Of a stretch of DNA of 64,000 nt, positions 20,650-32,224 are shown in pieces. The notes beneath the pieces are model-generated. The model worked only from the letters and a program-made list of their open reading frames with translations. It made no database searches and had not been told where the DNA came from. Each line of letters begins with the position of its first letter. Positions within the stretch are counted from its first letter, which is position 1. Both the position numbers and the translations under genes were made by a program. This stretch comes from Pomphorhynchus laevis (lineage: Eukaryota; Acanthocephala; Palaeacanthocephala; Echinorhynchida; Pomphorhynchidae), in assembly GCA_012934845.2 (NCBI GenBank), contig WNNJ02003287.1, positions 1 to 64,000 on the forward strand, in the 5' to 3' direction.

Positions 20650-21308
20650 TCCTTCTCAGCAACGTATTCTCCTCTATCTTCCAACAAATAAGGTCATAGA
20701 GGTGGTCAACTGTTGACGCGACTGCTCCGTGCAGAGGGGTTTAATCGAGTGAAGCAGTAAAATGTCGAGGATTGAACTTGTTGATGTGCAATGACATGTG
20801 GGAGCATGTGGTTTCTGAATAAAGTAATCGTTCCTGGCTCTGTCAAGTTATGCGTTGATCCAACTACCAGTTCTGTCGTTGAAGTCCCTAGTATCATGTT
20901 ATAGCCGCTGTCAATAATACCTTCCAAGATGTCACAATTCTTGTGGATCTCCCCTGGACGAATTACAACATTGGCTGGACTGAGGCGTTTACCGTTCTTA
21001 CTGAGTGAAACTACCAGGTAAGACAGGGCTGGACATGAGTAGTTTAGAAAGAGGGAGGACCTTAATGAGCACTTAACTAAGGTCAAGTGTCCTTGAGTTT
21101 AAGCGGAGTGAGGTGGGGTTATGTACGGAGTATTGTGGGAACAAATATGCTTTGGGATAAATCGAGTAATGTTTTGAGTGAGATGGATAAATCGCGTCTC
21201 CTAAAGGAGTATAACATCTGCGTCTCTACCAGATAAAAGGCTAAGGTAAGAAGCTCCTCTCGAATTCCACTGAATGATATTCAGTGAAAAAGGCTCGGGT
21301 TTACTCAT
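20650..21308 (-). pseudogene. LINE K apurinic-type endonuclease region
   Basis: The ATG at 21308 begins MSKPEPFSLNIIQWNSRG, the usual first strand of an APE-type endonuclease. DADVILL*ET follows, with the stop at 21203 in place of Gln. Downstream frames hold VVSLSKNGKRLS, IRPGEIHKNCDIL and GYNMILG, then NPSARSS, which fit the later endonuclease strands. The domain is diverged and broken. Confidence 0.6.
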
Positions 21309-21639
21309 TATTGTGTCAGATAAGTTAAATGGGGGAAGCCAACCTAGGTAGAGCTAGGTGCGGGAAGGTTGCCCTTCCCGTCACAAGCCCCATCCAGGGT
21401 CGGAACCCCATAGGCAATATCTTTATTTCCCGAGGAGGCCATCTTCTGCTAGATTAACTTACCCACTTTTAGTAGAGGCACGGATCTAACCGAAGTCCCA
21501 CGCTTCTTTGGTTTTGGAGGGCATTCGGTGGAGATCGGCTTCGTTATCAGAGGCACCAAAGAGGGCCGATACCAGTGGAGCTATCAAGCGGTCCAACTGG
21601 GTTAGTATCGATTTTTTATTTGAATCTATCAGACTCAAT

Positions 21640-21885
21640 ATGTCTCTATTAGACATTCTATCTAATCCGGCCGAGGTTGTTTCAAGACGGATTATCAATT
21701 GGCCCGTATGTGTCTTTCCGGTATATGTTGGCTGAATCCTCTTGTGGTTGGTGTTGAATCGGATGGCAACAATTTGAAGGGATACTTTTAGATTTGCTCT
21801 AAAGCTTCTCGCCTAGGAAAGTTACGAAAGTTCGTATACATTGTAAACCTTGGTTTGATAGAGAACTCAGTAAAGCCATAAAATA
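21640..21885 (+). mobile_element. Element I, segment 1 (F-like LINE relic)
   Basis: The linker between endonuclease and RT: FKTDYQLARMCLSG and CWLNPLVVGVESDGNN, aligned to F (FKTNYSLVRQSLLG, YDPLIFGVESSWQQ). Later, in another frame, FSPRKVTKV, CKPWFDRELSKAIK. One frameshift. It stops at 21885 where LINE D begins; the sequence resumes at 29593. Confidence 0.7.
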
Positions 21886-21973
21886 AGTCTTGGTTATTGA
21901 AACTCTTACAATTATTCCTGTCAGTTCCGCTCGCTACGCTCGCGGATTGAGCTCAATCTATCGACAAAAGGTC

Positions 21974-23488
21974 ATGCCTAAAAAAGCGCGATCTCAGATC
22001 CCTGTTCCTGATCAAGAATCTTCCACATCGGAATGCAATGATGGTTATACCAGCTTTGAAGTTGGATGCGATTCCAAAGATTGCGATGTATGGACACTTG
22101 TTCGTGTTAAAATATCCGACCACTCGGTGTATAAACGTAAACATTTCACTTGCGGTTTTTGTACATCAGTACGACTACTACAGTTATCCTGCTCATCTAC
22201 TCCTGTATCACACACGACCACTCAAACCAATGCTGTTTTAGATGTTTCCCTCGCATCAACACATGACTTCGCATCATATAATCCCATTATTGAACCTACT
22301 CTCTCACACACTCCTCGTTCAACTACGTATCAAACTTCCATTCATCTTTCTCATTCTAACAATGCTAACGGTAAAGCTTTTCATCTCGTACCTCCTCTTT
22401 CCTATTCCTCCCCCAATCTAAATAAATCTCAAACTTCTTTATTCTCCTCACGTACTCCTTACTCGACCTCCCCTGTATCACCTCTCAATAATTTACACCC
22501 TTCCATCAAAATCATTTCCAGTAACATTTCCGATCAACTGATTCAACACTCCATTCCTGTCACTCATGCCCCAACCTATTTTAATTCTCCTTACTCTACC
22601 TCCCACGTAACACTTCCAAATAATTTACATCCTTCATTTAAAATCATATCCAGTCACATCTCTGATCAGCCGATTCAACACCCCGCTACTGTCACACTTG
22701 CTCCAACTAATATTAATTCTTTATCAAGCACCCCTGTCATTTCCACTTCTATCTGCTCATCTACCTCGACTCCTACTAGCTCTGTCCGTCCACCACTTCC
22801 ACGAAATCGTTTTCCTTCGCGCGATCGCTGTATAATCATATCAAACTTAAAGCTTTCCGAATCTGATTCTCCACAATCTCGCCTCGATGATGATGTATCT
22901 GCTTTCAGGTCTATCCTAGCAACCATTCTACCTGATGATAACCCATCACTCTTCAATAATATCGCTCCTGTATCCTTTATTCGTTTAAACAAATCCACTA
23001 AATCCAATCATCTCAGTCCTCCACTCTTAAAAATCGTTTTCCGACATAGTTCACATGCCTCTTCGGTACTCTCCCAACGTTTTAAACTTCTTACCACTTC
23101 ATCTACTTGCCGTATCTTTCCTGAACGCTCCCCTTCTGATATTGCCCAGATTAATTTAGCTCGCATTGAAAAACATCTAAGTGAAACAAACGGCGAGTCA
23201 TCCTTATCTATACGTAAAATCAACGGAAATTTTCACGTTCTTCACACAAGGCCAAAAATTCGATGGCGTCCCATCTCTCCCCCTTGTCTTCTTCGCAAGT
23301 CAATCTCGCTCCTAAGCATACTTTTCGTCTTAGTCTATTCAATACTCGCTCCATTCTTCATAAAGCTGATATGCTTCTCGATATCTTCGATCAATTATCT
23401 ATCGATATTCTCTGCATTACCGAATCCTGGCACTCTGACTCCGACGATCTTGCTATTCGTCGTCTATGTCGCTCTGGTTGTTCTCTAG
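21974..23488 (+). CDS. LINE D ORF1, zinc-finger and RRM-like protein
   Basis: 504 residues from ATG 21974 (MPKKARSQ). Residues about 28-67 carry VGCDSKDCDVWT...FTCGFC, the C-x4-C...C-x2-C finger. A long Ser/Thr/Pro-rich linker (residues about 75-280) contains two related PLNNLHPSIKIIS / PNNLHPSFKIIS segments. The RRM-like part has RCIIISNLKL and VSFIRLNKS. The frame continues about 80 codons past the -1 ORF2 start, so its hydrophobic tail is probably just overlap. The GGA AAT TTT codons make an A-AAT-TTT heptamer; the -1 frame has a stop only three codons earlier. Confidence 0.75.
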   Translation: MPKKARSQIPVPDQESSTSECNDGYTSFEVGCDSKDCDVWTLVRVKISDHSVYKRKHFTCGFCTSVRLLQLSCSSTPVSHTTTQTNAVLDVSLASTHDFASYNPIIEPTLSHTPRSTTYQTSIHLSHSNNANGKAFHLVPPLSYSSPNLNKSQTSLFSSRTPYSTSPVSPLNNLHPSIKIISSNISDQLIQHSIPVTHAPTYFNSPYSTSHVTLPNNLHPSFKIISSHISDQPIQHPATVTLAPTNINSLSSTPVISTSICSSTSTPTSSVRPPLPRNRFPSRDRCIIISNLKLSESDSPQSRLDDDVSAFRSILATILPDDNPSLFNNIAPVSFIRLNKSTKSNHLSPPLLKIVFRHSSHASSVLSQRFKLLTTSSTCRIFPERSPSDIAQINLARIEKHLSETNGESSLSIRKINGNFHVLHTRPKIRWRPISPPCLLRKSISLLSILFVLVYSILAPFFIKLICFSISSINYLSIFSALPNPGTLTPTILLFVVYVALVVL

Positions 23489-26151
23489 TTGAATCAGCTC
23501 GTCAAATTACATCTCATACATCTACTGCGTCTAACCATGGCGGTATTGTTGCCATTGCTCGTCACCCAATGTCTTTACGTAAAATCAACGTTAACATCCG
23601 TTACACTTCGTTCGAATTACTCATATGCAGATTATCAACGCCTTTCCCTCTGGAACTTGTGATTGTATACCGTCCAGGTTCAGTTGCCCCATCACGTATC
23701 TTCTTTAACGACCTTGCAGATCTAATGTCTCACTGTTCATTGTCTTATACTCCTTCTTTTGTTCTCGGTGACTTTAACATTCGTCTTGATCGCCCGTCTG
23801 ACTCTGACTCTATCACTTTAACTAATCTTTTTTCTGATTTTAACTATAAATTACTTTCAACAAGCCCAACTCATATTCTCGGCGGTGCTCTCGACATCAT
23901 TGCTGTTCCTAACTGCTTCAATGACTATACCTCCTTGTCAATTACTGATCCTGGTTTGTCCGATCATTTCCTTGTCACTCTTACTCTTACTCGTCCCCAT
24001 CCTCCTTCTCCGCCTTTTACCTTTATCTACACCAAGTCGACCAAGGAAGCTTCTCGATATCCATGTTCTCTGCACAGCCTTACTCAATACTTCTTTCTTT
24101 TCACTTCCTCTTCAATATCTCTCCCGATGATCTCTGCATTCTGTTTGATTCTGAACTTACGTCGATCCTCAATAACCTTCTGCCTAGTCGACTTCGACGT
24201 TCCCAGCGCTTGCGCCATGCTCCCTGGTTCGATTCTGACTGTAGTCTTTCTAAGCGTCGACTCCGTCACTCTTTTCGTATGTATAAACGCTTTCTTAAAC
24301 GTTCACCCGACTCACTCCCTCCAAATCTTCGTGATTCCTACTTTTCTCAACGCCGTTCACATCTCATTCTTAAACGTACTCTCTTTTGGCGAAATCAACT
24401 CGAGTCATCTTCCAACTCTAAATGTCATTGGAAAATCGTAAACCCAATTCTTTCACGATCATCTACCCCTTGTAATATAAATCCTGATGAATTTTCTTCT
24501 TATCTACAAACTAAATTATCTAATTTACTTTCCCTACTACCCATAGCCCCCTTCTACCCACTCTTCTTTTTAAATACTTCCCTCCCTGAACTATTCCACC
24601 TTCTTCCCGTTTCGTCTGATGAAGTTTCTTCGGTTCTGCTGTCATTACCTAATAAAACCTCTCCTTCTGACCCAATTCCCACTCACTTGCTTAAAAATAT
24701 CTGCTCCTTTATCTTACCCTTCCTAACCACATTGTTCAACTCGTCCATCCGTAGCTGTACATTTCCTTCCATCTGGAAATGCGCCACTGTTCGTCCTCTC
24801 ATCAAAAAGCAATCTTTCGACTCCTCACTACCATCTTCTTACCATCCTATTTCACTTCACCCAACCCTCTCTAAACTCCTTGAGCGTCTCGTTCTTAAGC
24901 AAGTTAATACATATCTCTATTCCTCTAACTTATTTCCTCCCTTCCAAGCCGCTTTTCGCTCTAATTACTCAACCAAAATTGCCTGTCTTAAAGTTTATAA
25001 CGACTTACTCATATCGCGCGATCATAAATTATGTAGTGTCATAGTTTATCTTGATCTATCGTCTGCTTTTGACATCGTCGATCACTCGATTCTTCTCCAT
25101 CGCCTTCGTCATGATTATGGCTTCTCTTTACCCACTGTATCATGGTTTTCTTCATATCTATCAAACCGTACATTTCGCGTATATTCTAACTCTTCTCTCT
25201 CATCCTTCGTCCATTCCGTCCGGTGTTCCACAAGGCTCCGTATTAGGCCCTATACTTTTCTCTCTTCTTCTTGGTGATTTGTCTTCGATTTCTCATAAAT
25301 TTAACTTCCATGTTATGCAATATGCTGATGACATTCTCATCTATGCTCATGCACCTGTTTATCGTATTCACGATCTTAGTGTTTCCGCTTCGGACTGTCT
25401 TGTCTCAATTTCCAATCATCTTTCTTCCCTTCGCCTTTCTCTGAATCCTGATAAATCCAAAATTATGTGGATCCTACCTCGACGCCTCGGCTTCGAACCT
25501 CCCTCCGTATCATTAAATTCTACAATTCTTCCTATCGTTGATAATCTCGTTTTCCTAGGCTTCCATTTTGACAACCGACTTTCACTTGCTAGAGATAAAG
25601 TACGCCTATCTACCTTGATACTCCGCAACCTCCGTCAAGTTCGTAGATTGATCGATTTCCCTTCTTGTATGACTCTCATATCATCTCTCCTTTTTTCTAG
25701 ACTCGATTATTGTCTTAGTCTATTTTCCAACTCACCTAAATCCACTCTTCTTCCCCTACAACGCATCGTCAACGCAGCTGTCCGAATTCTCCTCCGTCTT
25801 CGTCGTTTTGATCATACATCCTACCATCTTGCTTCTCTCGATTTGCCTACAATTTATTGTCGTGTTCAAATTCGTCTTCTTATCGTTGCTTTCCGCCTTG
25901 TAACTTTTCATACCCCTTCATTTCTCAACCTTCCTTTTCTTGATAATTATCGTCCTGTTTACTGTTCCTTGCGTTCCTGTAATTCCCTTCTTTTACATGT
26001 CCCAAACTACTCTACCTCCTTTGGACTCCGCTCCTTCCTGGTGGCTGCTCCTCTATCGTGGAATCATCTGCCCATTCATATACGCCAATCAACTTCCCTG
26101 CAGTGCTTCAAACGACAAATCCGATCCCATTTTAACAATTTATCCGCTTGA
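23263..26151 (+). pseudogene. LINE D ORF2, endonuclease-reverse transcriptase (frameshifted)
   Basis: Starts at a true ATG (23263) in the -1 frame relative to ORF1. The endonuclease has LFNTRSILHK, TESWHSDSDD, GDFNIRLDRP and LSDHFLV. About three frame changes follow (two near 23990-24130, one near 25205). The RT frames hold YLDLSSAFDIVDH, then GVPQGSVLGPILFS and YADDILIYAH. The C-terminal domain (ILLRLRRFDHTS, LRSFLVAAPLSWNHLP) ends at 26151. Otherwise the domain set is complete. Confidence 0.85.
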
Positions 26152-26236
26152 CTTTTTCATTTTTGTTTGTGGACTTGTAAGCGTACAGCTTGTACGCATT
26201 TGCCACATTAAATAAATTTGTATTATTATTAAAAAA

Positions 26237-26302
26237 ATTGACCTAAAAAAATTTTGGTTTCTTATAATATTGACCTAAAAAAATTTGGTTTCTTATAAAC
26301 AT
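26237..26302. repeat. Two tandem copies of a 32-bp dispersed motif
   Basis: TTGACCTAAAAAAATTTGG then TTTCTTATAA is repeated twice between the D tail and the C 5' UTR. Reverse-complemented it matches the motif at 12.6 kb and the palindrome centre at 50.0 kb. Confidence 0.75.
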
Positions 26303-29300
26303 ACACATATTACAATCAAAATTAAATACAATTAATATACACAATTAATATACACAACGAAATATCCCGTTGTGGTTTACCAGTAAATACAGTGACAACC
26401 ATCGACGACTGACATACACAAACACTTACAAACACATTACGAAGCCGCCTGAGAGCGCATTACGAATCCGCCTGTGAGCGCTGAAATCGTCTGAGATCGC
26501 TGTTACAAAGTCGATAACTATTATACACCTAACAAAGAAAAACGAGACAACAAATCGAATTTTTTTATAGTCAACAACTTTATTTCGCCAATACAATCAC
26601 GATGCCTAAAGGAATTCCAGCCGAGCCAAAATGCTGTTCGTGCAATGGACATTCAGCACGATGTCGTCAATGCAAATGTGTAAAATCAAATAAGCCGTGC
26701 ACTAACTGTTCTGCAGCAAATTGCGAAAACCAACTTGTATCCCACTTTGCAAGCATGAATATAGCGGATAACGCGGTTCACACCCTCGATGCTGCCTCGA
26801 ATAGATTCCCAAACACTCTTATCCATCAATCATTCAAAGAGGTAATCACTTGGCGTCCTAATCTCTTTTACTTACCGAGGTGTAACGAAAGCCGAATGTT
26901 TTTAAATGAACTAAACAAATTGTTTGAAACTGCTTGTCGCGAAGATGACGTCGAAGGCTCGTCGCTTATGAAGGTGACAATTATTTGTCAGTGCGTTTTA
27001 CAAAATGTAGGTTCTTCGAAAATCAAATATGTACGTCAATTGATGTCGCGTCGCCTGTCTCTTTGGCAAAGCCAAAATTTTGATGAATTAGTAAGGGAGG
27101 GTAAATGTATTCAATCACGTTTAAAGGTATCCCAGTCACGATACGATTCTAAGCGCAATTGGAAGTCGCTGTTCGTGACATCATTAATGCCAGGTATTCT
27201 TACTTCTGCAGTAAGAATCCTGGAAAACGGTTCTGTCAATAAAACTTTGAGTCCAAATGATTATATCGGCAACGAATCGGTTAAGTCTATTCTTGAAGCG
27301 AAGCATCCACATGCAGCTGTAATTAGTGAGGACGCCTTATTATCGGAGATCGACATGGAATGTGATAACTTTCATCCCTCTTTTTTCGATACGATAGATG
27401 CAGCTGCAATCCAACTTAGTGCTAAGCGCACTACAGGCGCTGCGGGTCCTTCGGGTGTTAATGCTTTATCATGGCGGCAAATGCTAACCTCATTTGATAG
27501 GGATTCATTACAGTTGGCCTCTACGTTGGCAGACCTGACAAGGCGAATTGCTAGTAATAGAGTTCCAAAACATTCAACAGAAGCGTTAATCGCTAGTCGG
27601 CTCATTGCCCTTGATAAAAATCCTGGTGTTCGACCGATCGGAATAGGTGAGGCATATAGGCGCATAATGGCTAAAACGATTTTAAATGTCATTTCTCCTT
27701 TCATTAAGTCAATTGCGGGTAATTCACAACTTTGTGCAGGTCAAAAGGGAGGTGTCGAATTCGTTGTGCGAGATATGCGTGAAACCTTTGCTAATTCGAC
27801 CTCGTCATGTTTACTTTTAATTGATGCACATAATGCTTTTAATAGAATTAATAGGAAATTAGCTCTCCTCAATATAGAAAAGATATGCCCTGCTTTAGCT
27901 CGATTCCTGCAGAATACGTATAGTTTAGATCCAATCTTAGCCATTGACGATAATTATCTGTTATCAAAAGAAGGTTTCACGCAAGGCGACCCTTTGGCAA
28001 TGGTAGCATTTGCGGCAGCAACGATACCATTAATACATAGATTAGGCGCTTTGCATCCTCAAATAAAACAGCGTTGGTATGCATACGATGTATCATGTGT
28101 TGGTTCACCGGGGAATGTTTATGATTTTTTTAAATCGTTGCAATCTATAGAACCGGAATACGGATTTCATGTTAATGTCAACAAGTGTACAGCTCTGGTT
28201 AACGCTAACATTATCCTTGAATGTGATTCACTTGCCAGCTTAGGGGTTCATGTCGTATCTAATGGTGTAGAACTTTTAGGAGCTCCCATAGGTTTTGGTT
28301 CTACGAAAAAGATTGGGTAATAACACAAGTAACTCGCTGGTTAAAATTGCTCGATAGGTTATGTGAAGTCTCTAGCGATTCACGGCAGTTAGCGTTCTTA
28401 GCATTTTCAGCAGCAGTGCAAAATAAGTGGACTCATGTACAAAGAACATGTAAGTGTGAATGTGAATGGTTTTCTTCACTCGAAGATTTCATACAGAATA
28501 AAATAATCCCCAAAATAACTGGTTTTAATTTACAGAAGTGTTGGCGCGATGTAGCAAGTCTGCCTTTCTCAATGGGAGGTTTGGGGATATCAAATCCATA
28601 TGAGAATACCAAATCTGAATGGGAATATTCTTCTTTGCTATGTAAGCCCTTATTTGAGTTAGGTCTCGGAGGCGACATTGATACCATCCAGAAACAGTCA
28701 ATAGTTGAAATTAGAAAACTAAAGAATCTCCGGGCTGCCGAAAAATTTTCGTCACTGTTAAATACAGTGGACGACTGCGAACAGGTAATTTTAAAGCATG
28801 CCGCTCGAAAGGGCGCGTCAACGTGGCTATCTGCTCGCCCTAGTGATGATCCTAAGTTTCGCTTAAGCAATCAAGAATTTTCCGATGGTCTCTCTGTCAG
28901 ATATGGGTGGCAAATTTTAAATACTTCAGGCAAATGTGTATGTGGGGAAGTTCTTAGTGTTGTTCATTCATTATCTTGCAAATGCGGAGGGAAATCAATA
29001 GTAAGGCACAATGTGATCAGAGACATTTTCGCCAAATTAACTTCAGAGGTGTGTTCATCAACTACAACTGAGCCACTGCTTTCTCCCGTTGATCCAACTA
29101 TTCAATTCGATTCTTCTTCCACTACACTAGATCGCAATGCACGTCTTGACGTCTTGTGTTCGGGGTTGTTTGGCGTCCCGTCTGAGCGGTCCTACCTGGA
29201 CATTTCTGTATTCAATACACATGCTCGTTCCTATGCCACAATGACTCCACGATCAGCGTTCAGTTATAACGAGAATCGAAAAAAGGCTAAGTACTCCAAA

Positions 29301-29592
29301 CGGATATCCAAGATCGAGAGAGCAGCTTTTATACCAGTTATTTTGTCAATACAAGGTGGATTAGGGGATGAGGCAGAACAGTTGGTAAAACGCTTAGCAA
29401 AAGACGTAGCGGTGAGAAGAGAGTGTCGTTACAGTGACGTGATTAGCCGATTCAGACGTTCCATTGGAATAGCTCTCGTGCGGGCTAGCTCATGGTGTCT
29501 CAGATAAATTTTTTTCATTGTTACTTTTGTTATGATTTTGCAGTGTCTTTGTCAAATAAATTCGTGTTTTCGTTAAAAAAAACATTATTATT
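26303..29592 (+). mobile_element. LINE C, restriction-like-endonuclease type, single ORF
   Basis: A long 5' UTR (to 26601) contains two 23-bp near-repeats (CATTACGAAGCCGCCTGAG, 26437-26482). The ORF has an N-terminal Cys cluster, an RT, a CCHC motif and a nuclease-like C-terminus. The 3' tail ends AAAAAAAACATTATTATT and abuts segment 2 of element I. The R2/HERO-like grouping is inferred from the C-terminal domain. Confidence 0.75.
26602..29507 (+). pseudogene. LINE C polyprotein: Cys cluster, RT, RLE-like nuclease
   Basis: ATG 26602. Cysteines at residues 11-41 have the same spacing as A ORF1. RT motifs: RPIGIGEAYRRI, LLIDAHNAFNRIN, GFTQGDPLAM and, at residue 493, YAYD where the family has YADD. 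A GAC-to-TAC change at 28084 would remove a catalytic aspartate. A one-base frameshift near 28300 ends the first frame at 28320. The second (GSYEKDWVITQVT onward) runs to 29507 with C-x-C-x7-H-x3-C, RHN, ARLDVL, YLDISVFN and KKAKYSKR, the expected order for a restriction-like endonuclease. This copy should be inactive. Confidence 0.8.
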
Positions 29593-30745
29593 AAGAGATT
29601 TAGGGATGGTGAAATTAACAGTGTTTCTTTTATTAAAGTGAGGAATCGTTTTACGAATTTAAAACACAATAATAGGCGTAGTTTCGAATAAAGGACAACA
29701 AAAGAGGATTTTCGCAAGTCTGGTTGCTTGTTCAAATGCGCGAACTCAAAGTATAGAGCGGGACATGCTCATCTTGAATCGGACAGTGGGCATACCGTCA
29801 GTGACGATTACGACATCACTAATGCGTTTGGTGAACATTTTTTGATCTCATCAAATCCCTCTAACAAACCATCTTTTATCATCCCATATAAATCACTCAT
29901 TGATGCCGTTAACATGTTTTCTATTGGGGATGTGCGAAGAGAGCTTAAGAACCTAAAATCATCGGGGATATGCTGGTCCTGATTTATTGCCGCCTGTATA
30001 CTTAAAATTGCTAGCAGATGTAGTTTGTATCTATTTATATTGGATGTTTATTGCGTTACTTTATTCCGGTCATATACCCGAGATGTGGAAACGCTCAATT
30101 GTAATACCACTGTTTAAAAAAAGCAATCGAACTTGTGTAGAAAATTACAGACTCGTAAGCTTGACTTGCATTTGTTGTCGAATCTTGGAAAGACAACTGT
30201 ATAAGCATATTAGTGATTATTTGAAATCTAGAAATTTACTGTGTATAAACAGACATGGTTTTAGAAGTGATCATTCTACTGTCACAAATCTGCTAGTTGT
30301 GCAGAACTCATGGACCAATTTAGTTGATGAAAGAGCTTGTATTAGTAGCATCTTCTTTGATTATTATAAAGCTTTCGATCACGTACGTCATGACTATCTG
30401 ATTTACAAAATGCATGCCTTGACGATTGATCCCATTCTAATTCGCTGGGTGACAAACTTTATCTTTGGACGTTCTTATCGAGTTCACGTTAAAAACATTT
30501 ATTTGGGCTGGTATAATACACACTTAGGTATACCACAGTGCACAGTGCTTGGTCCACTGTTATTCTCCATCTACATAAATGATTTAAAAGGCTTCCTGAG
30601 TTCTGAGTCTCAAATCTATGCAGATGACCTAAAAATCTGGAGAGGCATAAAGTCGTATTTAGATAAAGAGTGTATACAGTCAGCTATAAATAAAGTTGTG
30701 AATTGGTCTCGAATTAACGGTTTATAGGTCAATTCTGCCAAATAT
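29593..30745 (+). mobile_element. Element I, segment 2 (RT core relic)
   Basis: Starts RFRDGEINSVSFIKVRNRFTN, aligned with F (RYRNGETDYRSFKKCRNHFTY). It continues DYDITNAFGEHFL, KLLADVVC, ENYRLVSLTCI, HGFRSDHSTVTNLL, FFDYYKAFDHVR, GIPQCTVLGPLLF and YADDLKIWRG, ending RINGL. One stop near 29645, one frameshift near 29975 and a stop at 30727. The copy is much more diverged than F or B. It is interrupted at 30746 by element H. Confidence 0.8.
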
Positions 30746-31085
30746 ACAAATTTATTTAACGTGGCAAATGCGTGCCAGCTGCACGCTTACAAGTCCACTA
30801 ACAAAAAATGAAAAGTCAAGAAGATAAATTGATTAAATGGGATCGGATTTGGCGTTTGAAGCACGGCAGGGAAGTTGATTGGCGTATTTGAATGGGCAGA
30901 CGATTTCACGATATAAGATCAGGCACCAGGAAGGAGCGGAGTCCAAAGGAGTTAGAGCAGTTTGGGATATGTAAAAGAAGGGAATTACAGGAACGCAAGG
31001 AACAGTAAACAGGCCGAGAATTATCAATGAAAGAAAGGTTAAGAAATGAAGGGGTATGAAAAGTGACAAGGCGGAAAGCAACGAG

Positions 31086-32224
31086 TAGCATGGTTTGCCT
31101 CTATGGCATGGTTTGCCTCATTGTTTTCTTCTGTAGCATGATTTGCCTCATATCTATCCGACCGTTCCTTTCGCGTTTGTTCTAATTCATCATCCTCCCC
31201 TCTCACCACTATCTTTTGCGGAGCCCACTAGGTTCAGTCCAAAGTCCCCTGCTTTTCTTTCTTCTGCTTGGCGATCTCTCTCCGTTTATCAAACCTTACT
31301 CCTTTAACGTCATGCAATACGCCGATGACATCATCATCTATGCTCATTCACCCGCACATCACATACAAGAAATCGGTATTTCTGCCTACAACTATCTTTC
31401 TTCAATATACGAACGTCTCTTCAATCTACATCTCGTTCTAAACCCCGACAAGTCTAAAATAATGTGGATCCTCCCCCGTAAACCAAACATATTTCCTCCC
31501 ACTGTATATTTTGCCTCATCGATCATCTCCATAGTACCCAATCTCACTTTCTTAGGCTTCCATTTCGATTATCAACTTTTCCTTAAACCCTTCGTCCGTG
31601 ACAAGGTCCGCTCGTCTAACTTAATTCTCCGTGACATCCGCCGTATCCGCCCCCTTATCGACTTCCGTTCTTGTATGACTCTTCTTTCATAGCTACTTTT
31701 CCCTAAAATCGATTACTGTCTCAGCCTTTTCGCCAATTCTCCAAAATCCATCATCCTACTCCTGCAACGAATAATCAACTCCGCCGTTCGAGTGCTCTTT
31801 CGTCTTCGTCGATTGACCACACATTTACATATTTTGCCCAACTCTCCTGGCCCACCATCCACATCCGCAACAAACTCTGCCTTCTTCTCGTAACTTTTCG
31901 TCTCATCGCTGTCGGATCCCGATCGTTCATCAACCTTCCTTTCTTAGACGACACTCGTCCCACCTCGCTATCGCTGCGTTCTCGTCATACCATCTTACTC
32001 CACGTTCCTAATTACTCCAACAACTACGGTCTCCGATCCTTCCTCGTCGTCGCCCCACTCGCCTGGAATCAACTCCCTCTCGAAGTCCGCCGCGATCCTC
32101 CTTTATCACATTCAAATACCTTCTCCGTTCACACTTTCTCGACACATGATTTACATTTATGTTTGTTGTGGTCATGTAAGCGTGCGCTGGCACGCATTTG
32201 CCACGTTAAAATAATTCTTTTTTT
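31086..32224 (+). mobile_element. Element G': G-family LINE 3' part nested in H
   Basis: Flanked by a 6-bp duplication AACGAG (31080-31085 and 32225-32230), so its borders are exact. It encodes the RT from LGDLSPFIK and YADDIIIYAH to the C-terminus, with a TAG stop after CMTLLS (31690), the same stop as in G. The 3' end has GCGTGC-GCTG-GCACGC and finishes in seven T residues right before the duplication. The 5' end carries three copies of a GCATGGTTTGCCTC-type word. Confidence 0.9.

Larger units (their letters stand above)
18806..21640 (-). mobile_element. LINE K, I-group-like, decayed
   Basis: A minus-strand element with an ORF1 remnant (21698-21486), an APE endonuclease (from 21308) and an RT ending at 18938. 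Frames break at least three times and one stop (21203-21201) replaces the Gln of the ILLQET motif. The sequence is more GC-rich than its surroundings. The 5' end abuts fragment I. The last codons overlap a segment with RNA polymerase III box A- and B-like words (18950-18997). Confidence 0.7.
21886..26236 (+). mobile_element. LINE D, CR1/L2-like, full length but frameshifted
   Basis: Contains ORF1, ORF2 and the 3' UTR. The 3' end has GCGTACA-GCT-TGTACGC, the covaried form of the G-family hairpin, followed by TTAAATAAATTTG and TATTATTATT. D sits inside element I, with TAAG near both outer borders (21882 and 29595), and is followed directly by element C. H is a close relative on the other strand. 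Confidence 0.8.

Noticed and set aside
22675-23223. Minus-strand ORFs inside LINE D ORF1
   Set aside because: Shadows of a Ser/Thr-rich + strand ORF; no independent motif.
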